From positions 496,001 through 560,000 of the forward strand of contig JAJEHL010000026.1 of the NCBI GenBank assembly GCA_022823725.1: DNA of 64,000 bases. Direction: 5' to 3'. Origin of the DNA: Candidatus Latescibacterota bacterium (GTDB taxonomy: Bacteria; Latescibacterota; UBA2968). Positions 19,403 through 28,064 of the stretch are shown one piece after another. A program made the translations under genes and the position numbers. The notes beneath the pieces are model-generated. The model searched no databases and was not told the DNA's origin. It saw nothing but the letters and a program-made list of their open reading frames with translations. Position 1 is the first letter of the stretch; every line of letters begins with the position of its first letter.

Positions 19403-20254
19403 TTATCCTGCGTACCGTCCGATATTTGCTTCGTCGTAGTATTTATTCACATTTGGTACTTCGCGCATGCCGTGCCAGACACCGCGGAATAGGGTTTGTC
19501 GCTTTGGGGGCATTGCGGCAATGACTTCGGGGGGCGGGCATCCTTTGCCCCATTTTGCATTTACGGTGTTGTAACAGGTGAATAGGCTCAACCGATCCCA
19601 TTCTTCGTTGCCCCATTTTGTGCCTGTATGGCACAGGGCTTCGGTGAAGATCAGTGCGGATCCCGCAATGCATGAATACGTGTCCCATAAATCGCTTTCG
19701 CGTCCGCTCAGGGTTTCGGGACGAGGGAATGCGGCTTTGTGGCTGCCCGATAAGAACATGGTGCCGTCGCCTTCTCGTACTTCATTTAATTCCCAGACGA
19801 CGCGGATCAATCCCGCGTGAATTTTTCCCGGTTGCATTTGATAGATGTGCGAGTTGCCGCAGAAGTTGAAGTATCCACCTCCGCCATGGGGTCGAAAGTT
19901 GTCGTGACCGGATCGTCGATGACTGGTGTACGTATGGTCATACCGAAATCCGTAGCACGTTTCGGTTGCCAGCCTCTGATGTGAGATGATTTCGTTTAAT
20001 ACGCCGACCACAACCGGGTGATCGAGTAGTATTTGCGATGCGCCGCCGTGATTGTCGCGTTCATCAGGGGGTAATGAGTCGCGTTCGTACAAAAATTTCA
20101 TCTGGTGTTCGCGTATGGGGATGAGTTCTTCTTCGGTGAGTAAGGCGGGCAAACAGATCCATCCCTTGAGGTCAAATGTGTATTTCTGCTCTTCACTCAT
20201 GGGCACGACGGGCAAGCCGTCGGCATTGGTCGTGGGTAATAATGGGTTAGACAT
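19403..20254 (-). CDS. Phytanoyl-CoA dioxygenase (PhyH) family protein
   Basis: The 283-residue protein has RBS AGGAGC. It shows the PhyH double-stranded beta-helix pattern: RPHGGGGYFNFC at the first iron-ligand position (HxG where HxD is usual), GDGTMFLSGSHKAAFPRP, the conserved strand, and ALCHTGTKWG with the distal His. The Asp ligand is not obvious, as in 2OG halogenases and some inactive members. This protein should not be assumed to be a hydroxylase. It sits between the SDR pair and the YiaK-like dehydrogenase gene in a minus-strand operon. Confidence 0.8.
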   Translation of the reverse strand: MSNPLLPTTNADGLPVVPMSEEQKYTFDLKGWICLPALLTEEELIPIREHQMKFLYERDSLPPDERDNHGGASQILLDHPVVVGVLNEIISHQRLATETCYGFRYDHTYTSHRRSGHDNFRPHGGGGYFNFCGNSHIYQMQPGKIHAGLIRVVWELNEVREGDGTMFLSGSHKAAFPRPETLSGRESDLWDTYSCIAGSALIFTEALCHTGTKWGNEEWDRLSLFTCYNTVNAKWGKGCPPPEVIAAMPPKRQTLFRGVWHGMREVPNVNKYYDEANIGRYAG

Positions 20255-20275
20255 AAAAATGCTCCTGAGAAATGG

Positions 20276-21265
20276 TTATATCCTCAATAATTCCTTCCAC
20301 TGATCCTCATCTACGAGTACGCCTTTCTCCTCGCTCTCGCGTCGTATTCGCAACATGCCTTCGCCGGGATAGCGCGCGGATTCGTGAACGCCGTGCAGGT
20401 CGTCAATGATGCCGTTTACGATGCGTTCACACACTTTTTTTCCGTTTAGTGATGTGACATCGATTGCAATATAGGTTTGTGATACGGCGTGTTCATCGCC
20501 CTGGGCGCCGATGTCGTGCGTTGTTTGACCGGCTGATAATAGCGCCGCGAGGGTATCGAGTACGATCGCGAGTGCCGATCCTTTCCAATAGCCGATTGGC
20601 AGTGCGCGTTGTGAATCGAGGATGGCGCCGGGGTCGCGGGTCAGATTGCCTTTCGTATCAAATCCTCCGGCGATGGGCAGGGTTTCTCCTCGCGCTTGCA
20701 AGACTTCTAATTTGCCATTGGAATACTGGCTCATCGCCATGTCCAGGAGAATATGTCCCTCTTTTCTCGGGATCGCCATTGTCATTGGGTTGTTTCCAAT
20801 ACGTTTTTCCGTTGCGCCCCAGGGCGGCATGAGCGGGGTGGTATTTGTCCAGCACATGCCGATGCATCCCGCGTCGGCGGCTTGCAAGCCATAAGCTCCG
20901 GCGCGCATCCAGTGATTTGTGTTGCGCAAGCCGATGCATCCCATGCCGTTTGCTTTTGCGATTTCTATTGCGCGTCCCATGGCGAGATGGGCGTTGACCA
21001 GCCCAATTCCCATTTTGCCATCCCATTGTTCTATGACGCCCAATGCTCTCACGCATTCGGGTTCGGCTGTGCCGTCTAATCGGCCTTCGCGAAGTTTTGC
21101 CAGTAGTCCGGGAAATCGGTTCAGGCCATGGGAATAGACCCCGTCGCGCTGATTTTCTGCGAATAGTCGCCCGCATAATTTCGCGCGGTCCTGTGATAAT
21201 TCCGCTTTCAGGAGTGCATCAACAAATGCGTCTTTTAATTTTTCAAAAGGAACCCGTGTTTGCAT
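20276..21265 (-). CDS. Malate/L-lactate dehydrogenase family oxidoreductase (YiaK-like)
   Basis: The protein is 329 residues from ATG 21265 with GGGAGGAAAC upstream. Family marks are DGVYSHGLNRFPG (catalytic His of the Ldh_2/YiaK fold), GLRNTNHWMRAGAYG, TNTTPLMPPWGATEKRIGNNP (NAD(P) site) and GYWKGSALAIVLD. These enzymes reduce 2-oxo acids such as 2,3-diketo-L-gulonate. The ATG overlaps the stop of the aldo/keto reductase (TAATG). In this setting a sugar-acid substrate is likely. Confidence 0.9.
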   Translation of the reverse strand: MQTRVPFEKLKDAFVDALLKAELSQDRAKLCGRLFAENQRDGVYSHGLNRFPGLLAKLREGRLDGTAEPECVRALGVIEQWDGKMGIGLVNAHLAMGRAIEIAKANGMGCIGLRNTNHWMRAGAYGLQAADAGCIGMCWTNTTPLMPPWGATEKRIGNNPMTMAIPRKEGHILLDMAMSQYSNGKLEVLQARGETLPIAGGFDTKGNLTRDPGAILDSQRALPIGYWKGSALAIVLDTLAALLSAGQTTHDIGAQGDEHAVSQTYIAIDVTSLNGKKVCERIVNGIIDDLHGVHESARYPGEGMLRIRRESEEKGVLVDEDQWKELLRI

Positions 21266-22209
21266 TAGATGTTTCCTCCCATATCCCCCAATTTCCGATA
21301 CAGGTCCTCTTCCAGCAAGGCGGCACCTGCCCGTGCATTGTCTATTACTTGCTCGACTTTTGTCGCGCCCGGGATGACGACGGGATTGGATTTGTGGGAG
21401 ATGACATATCGGAGCGCGGTTTCCACGAGTTTTGAGTCGTCTCCAATGACTTCTCTGATCGTCTCCAGCCTGTCCAACATTTCCTCGTATTCTTCGCGAT
21501 CGGATTGTCCCGGGTTCCAGTCGTCGCGTACGGTGTCGCCAAATACGCTTTCGCGGTTGTATTTGCCGGATAAGACGCCTTTGGCCAATGGGCCTCGTAC
21601 GAGGATGCCCAGATTTTTTTCTGTGCAATAGTCGAGAAATTCCGCTTCTGGTTTGCGGTTGATGAGGGAGTAGTCCACTTCTACTACGGCGCAGACGCCG
21701 TTCGATAGTTCGTAGAAGTTTTTCAGCACATCCAGACTATTTGTGGAAATGCCGTATGTGCGGACAAATCCCTCTTCGCACAGGGTATCAAATCCTTCGA
21801 TGTAAACGGTTGGGTCCTCAATGCTACCCTCATGGCACAACATGACATCGATCCGGTCGGTTTGCATGCGTCCCAGGCATGCGTGTCCGCACAGGCGAAT
21901 GGCATCAACGCCCGTCTTTGGCACAGGTGCCCCGGTGCGGCTTCCCCAGTTGCCGATTTTGCTTATGATGATCAGTTTGTCGCGCATTGAGGGTGTCAGG
22001 GTTTTGCCGATGCGCAGTTCGCTCATGCCGTTGGGGATGCCGTAAGATTCGGCGGTATCCAGCAAGTTCATGCCATTGTCAATCGCGGCTAACATAATAT
22101 CAGTTGCCTCTTGATCGCTCAACTCGCCCCACTGGTTGCCCAGGTTCCAGGTTCCCAATCCTACGACGGAAACGCGCCATCCGGTTTTGCCAAATGTTCG
22201 ATAGATCAT
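21265..22209 (-). CDS. Aldo/keto reductase
   Basis: The 314-residue protein has RBS TAGGAG. The AKR catalytic tetrad is visible: Asp in NLLDTAESYG, Tyr in the same motif, Lys in IIISKIG and His in MLCHEGS. NADPH-site residues lie near VVIPGATKVEQV. It is coupled to the PL10 lyase upstream (ATGA) and to the YiaK-like gene downstream. It probably reduces an aldehyde or keto intermediate of uronate breakdown; this is inferred from neighbours. Confidence 0.92.
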   Translation of the reverse strand: MIYRTFGKTGWRVSVVGLGTWNLGNQWGELSDQEATDIMLAAIDNGMNLLDTAESYGIPNGMSELRIGKTLTPSMRDKLIIISKIGNWGSRTGAPVPKTGVDAIRLCGHACLGRMQTDRIDVMLCHEGSIEDPTVYIEGFDTLCEEGFVRTYGISTNSLDVLKNFYELSNGVCAVVEVDYSLINRKPEAEFLDYCTEKNLGILVRGPLAKGVLSGKYNRESVFGDTVRDDWNPGQSDREEYEEMLDRLETIREVIGDDSKLVETALRYVISHKSNPVVIPGATKVEQVIDNARAGAALLEEDLYRKLGDMGGNI

Positions 22210-23339
22210 TGCTTTCTCCTATTTTTGTTTTTCCACATGGGATAATCTTTTTCCAAAATTCGCGCGGGCCAGTATCCGTACCACGCATATCCGGTGCGTC
22301 TTTCCAGTGCGACTTCTGATAGGGAATAGACTTTGTTGCCGTCTCGGTTCGCCATGAAAGGGCGGTTTGTGCCAATTTCGTGAAAACGCGCCCATAGAGA
22401 CGGTGCGTCTGGATCTTTGACAACGATCAGGTCTGTGGTCGCTGTGTGATTTCTAAAACGCGCGGGTTCTATTTCGATGCGCTTTAGTCGAATGCCTTCT
22501 ATTTTTGCGTCGTGAAACCATCTCACCGCACTTTCGATTGCATCTATTATCTCGGGGCCTGGGTTTTCAATACGCATCAAAAAATGCACGATCTTCGCCG
22601 TCTGTCCCGCTGTAATGGACGGCAGTTCATAGGTACGCGCTTTTACGGGTTCATAAGTTATATGATCGTGTTGCTGACACCATCCCGTTTTTTTGCTTTC
22701 GACGACAATCTGACATTTCAGGGTTACATCAATCGCTCGATCCAGTGCGGCTTTGGCCTTGGCGTGCAGTTCATCGCTTGCCCAGGCGAACTGGGATTTG
22801 CGGTCTGCGATATCTTTCAACAGGATCATTATGCCAACCATTACGCCGTCATTATAAGTAATGGCATCTACATCCCAACCGCGCCATCCACCCGTGGGAT
22901 GTTGTTCGCGGAATATATAGTCCAAACCTCTTTCGACTGCGTTGCGATATCGCGTTAGCCCAGTTGCGATGTACACCTTTGCCAGATAATCGATCTGTGA
23001 GAATGTGTTGTGATTATCAAATGTGCTGACCATTCGCCGTTCGCCTTTGATCGCTCTGACTATGTCGGGGTCAATCTGTGTCTGCCAATCTACATTGTTG
23101 GGCCAGCCACCATCTGCGTTCTGGTAAGCGAGCATGTTTTCGGCAATATGGACAATCTGCGAGGGATCGTACATCGGGTCGTTGCGGTCGCGTCCATATC
23201 GCTTGCGCCAGTGACTCATCCCGTCTCGCAATGGGTGCAGGTCAATGGCTTGATAGGTTTGCGCTTTGGCTGCTTCAATTTTGTCGTTGGCTTCACAAAG
23301 TCCTATAGCGAATAGACAATAGCATAAAAAAATTTTCAC
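22206..23339 (-). CDS. Pectate lyase, PL10 family
   Basis: The protein is 377 residues from GTG 23339, with GAGGAAGAATGAG upstream and within the preceding gene's end. A short hydrophobic N-terminus (KIFLCYCLFAIGLCEA) is a signal peptide. PL10 signatures are YQNADGGWPNNVDW, STFDNHNTFSQIDYL, QHPTGGWRGWD, ITYNDGVMVG, GWCQQHDHITYEPVKARTYE and NRPFMANRDG, ending RRTGYAWYGYWP. PL10 enzymes cleave polygalacturonate by beta-elimination with a catalytic Arg (the KARTYE region) and calcium. It would act in the periplasm or outside, feeding oligomers to the enzymes encoded downstream. Confidence 0.92.
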   Translation of the reverse strand: MKIFLCYCLFAIGLCEANDKIEAAKAQTYQAIDLHPLRDGMSHWRKRYGRDRNDPMYDPSQIVHIAENMLAYQNADGGWPNNVDWQTQIDPDIVRAIKGERRMVSTFDNHNTFSQIDYLAKVYIATGLTRYRNAVERGLDYIFREQHPTGGWRGWDVDAITYNDGVMVGIMILLKDIADRKSQFAWASDELHAKAKAALDRAIDVTLKCQIVVESKKTGWCQQHDHITYEPVKARTYELPSITAGQTAKIVHFLMRIENPGPEIIDAIESAVRWFHDAKIEGIRLKRIEIEPARFRNHTATTDLIVVKDPDAPSLWARFHEIGTNRPFMANRDGNKVYSLSEVALERRTGYAWYGYWPARILEKDYPMWKNKNRRKQ

Positions 23340-23340
23340 C

Positions 23341-23748
23341 TCATTCTTCCTCTCGATAGCCCAATACGACGAGTAGGCACGACCCATCGCCGATGACCGA
23401 AAGTCCCAGTTCTTCTCCCGTTGATATCGCTTTTGCACTCTCAGCCCCGGGTTGCATCCACACGTGTTGAATGCCCGCTTCGTGAGCTTGAGGGATTATG
23501 GCTTCTGTCACAGGCGGCGGCGTGATTATTGAGATGCCGTGAACGGGTTGGGGGAGTGAAGCTATATCGGGAAAACAGGGTTGTCCTTCAATTTCCGTCT
23601 CTTTGGGGTTGATGGGATAAGCCGTCAATCCGTTCTGTAGATAACACCGCAAGATCTTGTTGCCGTATTTTTCTCGGTCGCGCGATGCGCCGACAACGCC
23701 GAATGCTTTTCCTTTGAGAAATTCGTCAATTCGTTCTGAGATTGTCAT
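23341..23748 (-). CDS. CoA-binding domain protein (YccU-like)
   Basis: The 135-residue single Rossmann domain has GVVGASRDREKYGNKILR (nucleotide loop), TAYPINPKETEIEG and HVWMQPGAES, the standard marks of the small CoA-binding proteins related to the N-terminus of succinyl-CoA synthetase alpha. It has a GAGG ribosome site. It is the first gene of the pectin-type minus-strand operon and is widely conserved with unknown function. Confidence 0.9.
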   Translation of the reverse strand: MTISERIDEFLKGKAFGVVGASRDREKYGNKILRCYLQNGLTAYPINPKETEIEGQPCFPDIASLPQPVHGISIITPPPVTEAIIPQAHEAGIQHVWMQPGAESAKAISTGEELGLSVIGDGSCLLVVLGYREEE

Positions 23749-24059
23749 GCAAACCTCGTTGATTTAATGGTATTGAGAAGGTCAATGGTCATGTTTAAGA
23801 TATTCCAAATACAGCAGAAAATCCACGTTGAAAAAGGGTGCTGTCTTAGAATTTTAGTCCAAAATAAAAAAATAAAAGAAATATCGAGTTTATCTCTGTT
23901 TAATCTTTTTGAAATAATTTAAATGTAATTTTTTGCCCGTCACGATGACTATAGTGGGTATCGCTTTGTTGAAAGGGGGTTTTTGTAGGCTAACCTTTTA
24001 GTTAAAAAGATTTTGTTTTTTCGAGGAATCACAAACCACACACTGGAGGTATCACGCGT
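23749..24059. other. Intergenic region between divergent operons (urt leader)
   Basis: 311 bases, strongly A/T-rich, separate the CoA-binding gene (-) from urtA (+). A TATAGT hexamer at 23950-23955 could be a -10 for urtA, but no convincing -35 lies 17 bases before it. No sigma-54 GG-N10-GC element was found. An operator for nitrogen control could be present but cannot be named. Confidence 0.4.
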
Positions 24060-25325
24060 ATGAAAAAGTTTTTGAACGTTTTGTTTGCCGCTGCACTGCT
24101 ATGCACTACGGGTCTTACTGTTCACGCAGAGGAGACTGTTAAACTCGGCGTGCTGCACTCTCTCAGCGGGACCATGGCTATTTCTGAGGTTTCCTTGCGC
24201 GATGTCGTGCTTATGGCTGTTGAGGAAATCAATGCCAGTGGCGGCGTGCTGGGGAAGAAGATTGAACCCGTGGTTGTCGATCCGGCATCGGACTGGGACC
24301 TATTTGCCGAGAAAGCCAAAATGCTGCTTCGGGAAGAGAAGGTTGACGTGACTTTTGGTTGCTGGACTTCGGTTTCGCGCAAGTCTGTTTTGCCGGTTTT
24401 TGAAGAGAGCAATGGTTTGCTCTTTTATCCTGTTCAATACGAAGGGGAGGAGTGTTCTCGGAATATTATTTATACCGGTGCTACGCCCAACCAGCAGCTG
24501 ATTCCCGCTGCGGAATATCTGATGAGTGAAGAGGGGGGCAGTTATAAGAAGTTTTACCTGCTGGGTACGGACTATGTTTTCCCGCGCACTGCGAATAAGA
24601 TTCTGCGCGCTTTCCTGCTGCACAAGGGTGTGCCCGAAGAGAATATTATTGAAGAATATACGCCTTTTCACCATCAGGACTATCAGACCATAGTCCAGAA
24701 GATCAAGCGCTTTGCCGCCAATGGCGACGCCGCTGTCTTATCGACCATTAATGGCGATTCCAATGTTCCGTTCTACAAAGAATTCGCCAATCAGGGTCTC
24801 ACGTCGGCAATGTGTCCGATTATGGCGTTTTCTGTTGCTGAAGATGAATTGCGCTCGATGGATACGGAGTTTCTCGTCGGTCATCTGGCTGCCTGGAATT
24901 ACTTCCAGTCCATTCCCGTTGCGGAAAATCGCGCGTTTGTGAAAAAGTTTAAGGATTATTGCGCGGCAAACGGGTTGCCCGGTGGAGCGAAGCGCGTTAC
25001 CGACGATCCCATCGTGTGGTCTTATGTGGGTGTTTATCTCTGGAAGGCGGCAGTGGAAAAAGCTGGTTCTTTTGATGTCGATGCCGTGCGTCCCGCGCTT
25101 TACAGCCTCACATTTGACGGTCCGGGTGGTACGGTGATGATGGATCCGGTGAATCACCATTTGCACAAGCCCGTGCTGATTGGCGAGATCCGCAAGAACG
25201 GTCAATTCAAGATTGTATATGAGACCGATGGTCTCGTCGCTCCCGATCCCTGGGACGATATCACGAGTGCGGACAAAGATTGCGATCATGTCAAGCACAT
25301 GGGAACCTATACTCTCAAACAGTAG
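24060..25325 (+). CDS. urtA: Urea ABC transporter substrate-binding protein
   Basis: The 421-residue protein has RBS CTGGAGG. The signal peptide (residues 1-23) ends VHAEE without a clear lipobox, so it is probably a soluble periplasmic protein. It belongs to the amide-binding type I periplasmic fold: VKLGVLHSLSGTMAISE, SDWDLFAEKAKMLL, FGCWTSVSRKSVLPVFE and LLFYPVQYEGEECS are diagnostic of UrtA. It is the first gene of a urea uptake and urease cluster. The hairpin at 25332-25358 after it probably raises urtA expression over the distal genes. Confidence 0.96.
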   Translation: MKKFLNVLFAAALLCTTGLTVHAEETVKLGVLHSLSGTMAISEVSLRDVVLMAVEEINASGGVLGKKIEPVVVDPASDWDLFAEKAKMLLREEKVDVTFGCWTSVSRKSVLPVFEESNGLLFYPVQYEGEECSRNIIYTGATPNQQLIPAAEYLMSEEGGSYKKFYLLGTDYVFPRTANKILRAFLLHKGVPEENIIEEYTPFHHQDYQTIVQKIKRFAANGDAAVLSTINGDSNVPFYKEFANQGLTSAMCPIMAFSVAEDELRSMDTEFLVGHLAAWNYFQSIPVAENRAFVKKFKDYCAANGLPGGAKRVTDDPIVWSYVGVYLWKAAVEKAGSFDVDAVRPALYSLTFDGPGGTVMMDPVNHHLHKPVLIGEIRKNGQFKIVYETDGLVAPDPWDDITSADKDCDHVKHMGTYTLKQ

Positions 25326-25331
25326 TGAATT

Positions 25332-25358
25332 GGGCGGAGCAATTCGATTGTTCCGCCC
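25332..25358 (+). promoter_or_regulatory. Intercistronic hairpin after urtA
   Basis: GGGCGGA / 13-base loop / TCCGCCC between urtA and the barrel gene, with no T tract. It is probably an mRNA-stabilising or partial-attenuation stem that allows higher binding-protein levels. Confidence 0.7.
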
Positions 25359-25374
25359 GTAAAAGGAGAAAAAA

Positions 25375-26274
25375 ATGAAAAAATTGTTGCTGCTCCTCAC
25401 GATCCTGGCCTTTTCCGCCACTTCCTCATTCGCTCAGATCAAAATTACAGATAATTTCACGGTTACGGGATTTTTCGATATGTCGTCAACTTACGACACG
25501 GAAACCAAATCCAATAATCTGTCTTTTGATCAGTTTGAAGTTGATTTGCTCTACAGTTATGGACATGGGCTATCAGCCCAGGCCGATATCAATAGTCTCA
25601 GTGGTGGGTCTGTTGATCTCGAACAGGCTTTTGTGACTTACAAAGCGCCGAATGGATTCAGTATTACGGGGGGCAAGTTTTTGAGTTGTTCGGGTTGGGA
25701 GACCGCAGAACCCACAGGCTTATATCAATATTCTTATTCTGCCACACTCGTTTATGGCGGTTATCAAAATGGTGCTGCTGTGGGATTTGGCAATGGCAAA
25801 GTCGGCTTTTTTGGCTCTGTTGTTTCCAGCGTGTGGGATGGGTCCGATACCAGTTTTGACGATCTGGGTTTTGAAGCACAAGTTGCTTTTACACCTGTTG
25901 AAGCATTTACGGCCAAGGTCGCGTATCTCTGGGAAGATATGGGTGGTTTTGAGCAATCGCTTCTCAATGGTTGGGCAATGTATGCCACAGGTCCTGTAAC
26001 ACTGGCGGCGGAATACAACTATCTGGCGAACTGGGGGGAAAGTGGCAATAGTGGCTATGGCTGGATTTTAATGGGCAATATGGCTTTGTCCGACAAGGTT
26101 GGTGCCACGGTGCGCTATAGCGGTCTGGATACAGATGCCGATGGAAAGTTTACGGAGATTACTTTTAGTCCCAGCTATACGATTACCGATAACTGGGGTG
26201 TGTTGGCCGAATTGCGTCGCGATATTGATTCAGAAGTGACCAGGTTTGCTTTTGAATCTATTTTTACATTTTAA
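25375..26274 (+). CDS. Outer-membrane beta-barrel protein in the urea operon (putative porin)
   Basis: The 299-residue protein has RBS AAAGGAG. The signal peptide ends SSFAQ. The mature protein alternates hydrophobic and polar residues with many Gly/Tyr/Trp turns (FSITGGKF, SATLVYGGYQNGAAVGFG) and ends in ESIFTF, the aromatic C-terminus recognised by the Bam machinery. It resembles short porin-like barrels with 12-16 strands. Its position between urtA and urtB suggests a urea or small-amide channel of the outer membrane. That role is inference from synteny. Confidence 0.82.
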   Translation: MKKLLLLLTILAFSATSSFAQIKITDNFTVTGFFDMSSTYDTETKSNNLSFDQFEVDLLYSYGHGLSAQADINSLSGGSVDLEQAFVTYKAPNGFSITGGKFLSCSGWETAEPTGLYQYSYSATLVYGGYQNGAAVGFGNGKVGFFGSVVSSVWDGSDTSFDDLGFEAQVAFTPVEAFTAKVAYLWEDMGGFEQSLLNGWAMYATGPVTLAAEYNYLANWGESGNSGYGWILMGNMALSDKVGATVRYSGLDTDADGKFTEITFSPSYTITDNWGVLAELRRDIDSEVTRFAFESIFTF

Positions 26275-26280
26275 TCAGTA

Positions 26281-26302
26281 GGGGCGCGGCATGCCTCGCC
26301 CC
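26281..26302 (+). promoter_or_regulatory. Intercistronic hairpin before urtB
   Basis: GGGGCG-C-GGC-AT-GCC-T-CGCCCC, a near-perfect palindrome 12 bases before the urtB start and overlapping the position where a Shine-Dalgarno would be. No separate RBS is seen. It may limit urtB translation or terminate part of the transcripts. Confidence 0.65.
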
Positions 26303-26313
26303 ATTTAAAACAC

Positions 26314-27987
26314 ATGAAAATAAAACGCCACAATTTTCTGCGCTCTGTCTGCGCGCTGGCCCTCATTTTGGGCGCATCGCCCATCCAGGCACAGATAGAT
26401 CACCAATTGCAACTCGGGCGCATCGTCAGCAATAACCGCGATAGCATCACTACTGCGGTTAGAGTTATTTCCGATGAGAAAGATGTCGTTTATTATGCCC
26501 TGATGGTTGCGCTTTTTAACGGTGAACTCTATCTGAAGAATAATGAGCTCGTCATTATCGGCGACATGCAAGAAGACGATTATGGCGATACCTTAGCCCC
26601 GCTCTACACCGCATATCCCAAACGCCATCCCATTCTGAACGATGAGGGCAAGCCCCTTATTGCATCGCTGATCGATCTCGAAGAGATTGATAGCAACCGC
26701 CGCATCCGCGCGCTTATTCAACCCTATCTCACGCAGATGGAGATTTTTCATCCGGATCCCGGCAAGCGCCGCGTTGCTGTAGAGACGCTGGGTAATCGCG
26801 GCGGTCTGGGCGCGGTGCCCATGTTGCGAGATGCTCTGGAGAAAGAAACGGATAGCAGTATTCAAAGTCTGATCCGCGTTGCTCTGGGCAAGCTCGAACT
26901 CACACATCCCGACCCCGAGGTTCGTCTCAATGCGGCCAGATCGCTGGGAGAACTCAATAATACATTTGTTCTTTCTTTTTTGCGTGCGCGCATTGAACCC
27001 GATGCCAATGGCAATATTGCAGAGTCAGATCCCGCGGTTCAAAGCGAAATACGCGATGCGATTCAGTGGCTGGAAACTTTCAATCAGATCATGGTTGCGA
27101 TCCAGACTGCTTTTGTCGGTCTCAGCCTGGGGTCTATTTTGATTCTGGTTGCGCTTGGTCTGGCGGTTATTTATGGGCAGATCGGTATTATCAATATGGC
27201 GCATGGCGAATTTATGATGGTTGGGGCTTATTTTACGTTTATTGTGCAGAATATTTGCATGATTGTCCTGCCCGCTGCGTATATCGATCTGTTTTTTCCC
27301 CTGTCTTTACCTATTGCATTTCTCACGGCTGGCAGTATGGGATTGCTCGTTGAGTCCCTGATTATTCGCCGCCTTTACAACCGCCCTCTCGAAAGCCTGT
27401 TGGCGACATGGGGTATTAGTCTTATTCTCGTGCAACTCGCGCGTACGATTTTTGGCGATCTCACGGCTGTCAAGCTGCCCCAAATTCTCAGTGGCGGTTT
27501 TGAATTGGCTCCACAGGTGCTGTTGCCGTATAACCGGATCTTTATCATCTGTCTCACGGCTGTTATTCTGATTGGTTTGGTCGCATTTTTCTTTAAGACC
27601 CGGTTTGGTGTTCAGTTGCGCGCTGTTACACAAAATCGTGGGATGAGTGCTTGTATGGGTATTCCCACCCGTCGCGTTGACGCGATTGCTTTTTTTATAG
27701 GTACGGGTATCGCGGGTATCGCAGGGTGGGCTATGACGCTTATTGGCAATGTCGTTCCAAATATGGGGCAGACGTATATTGTCGATGCGTTTCTCGTGGT
27801 TGTCGTGGGTGGTGTTGGAAAAATTTTAGGGACTATTGTCGCGGGTCTCGGTATTGGTGTTTCCAATAAGGTTATTGAACCCTTTGCCGAAGCCGTTTAT
27901 GCCAAGGTTCTCATTTTGGGCCTTATTATCCTTTTTTTACAGTTGCGCCCCACAGGCATCTTTCCCGCGAAGGGGAGGGATGAATAA
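26314..27987 (+). CDS. urtB: Urea ABC transporter permease UrtB
   Basis: The 557-residue protein has a signal sequence at residues 1-27, then an extracytoplasmic helical domain of about 230 residues with HEAT-like pairs (HPDPGKRRVAVETLG, HPDPEVRLNAARSLG), as is normal for UrtB. A LivH-type permease domain follows from about residue 265: VIYGQIGIINMAHGEFMMVGAY, VESLIIRRLYNRPLESLLAT and VVVGGVGKILGTIVAG. It forms the inner-membrane channel with UrtC. The start lacks a visible Shine-Dalgarno. Confidence 0.95.
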   Translation: MKIKRHNFLRSVCALALILGASPIQAQIDHQLQLGRIVSNNRDSITTAVRVISDEKDVVYYALMVALFNGELYLKNNELVIIGDMQEDDYGDTLAPLYTAYPKRHPILNDEGKPLIASLIDLEEIDSNRRIRALIQPYLTQMEIFHPDPGKRRVAVETLGNRGGLGAVPMLRDALEKETDSSIQSLIRVALGKLELTHPDPEVRLNAARSLGELNNTFVLSFLRARIEPDANGNIAESDPAVQSEIRDAIQWLETFNQIMVAIQTAFVGLSLGSILILVALGLAVIYGQIGIINMAHGEFMMVGAYFTFIVQNICMIVLPAAYIDLFFPLSLPIAFLTAGSMGLLVESLIIRRLYNRPLESLLATWGISLILVQLARTIFGDLTAVKLPQILSGGFELAPQVLLPYNRIFIICLTAVILIGLVAFFFKTRFGVQLRAVTQNRGMSACMGIPTRRVDAIAFFIGTGIAGIAGWAMTLIGNVVPNMGQTYIVDAFLVVVVGGVGKILGTIVAGLGIGVSNKVIEPFAEAVYAKVLILGLIILFLQLRPTGIFPAKGRDE

Positions 27988-28023
27988 TCCGCAGATGAAG
28001 GGCAAATAGACGGAGCGGGGTAC

Positions 28024-28047
28024 AACTGGCCGCTTCTCAGGCCAGTT
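28024..28047 (+). promoter_or_regulatory. Intercistronic hairpin between urtB and urtC
   Basis: AACTGGCC / 8 bases / GGCCAGTT, in the 77-base gap. No T tract. It is the third stem-loop in the urt operon gaps. Confidence 0.65.
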
Positions 28048-28064
28048 CATAGACGAGATATTTT

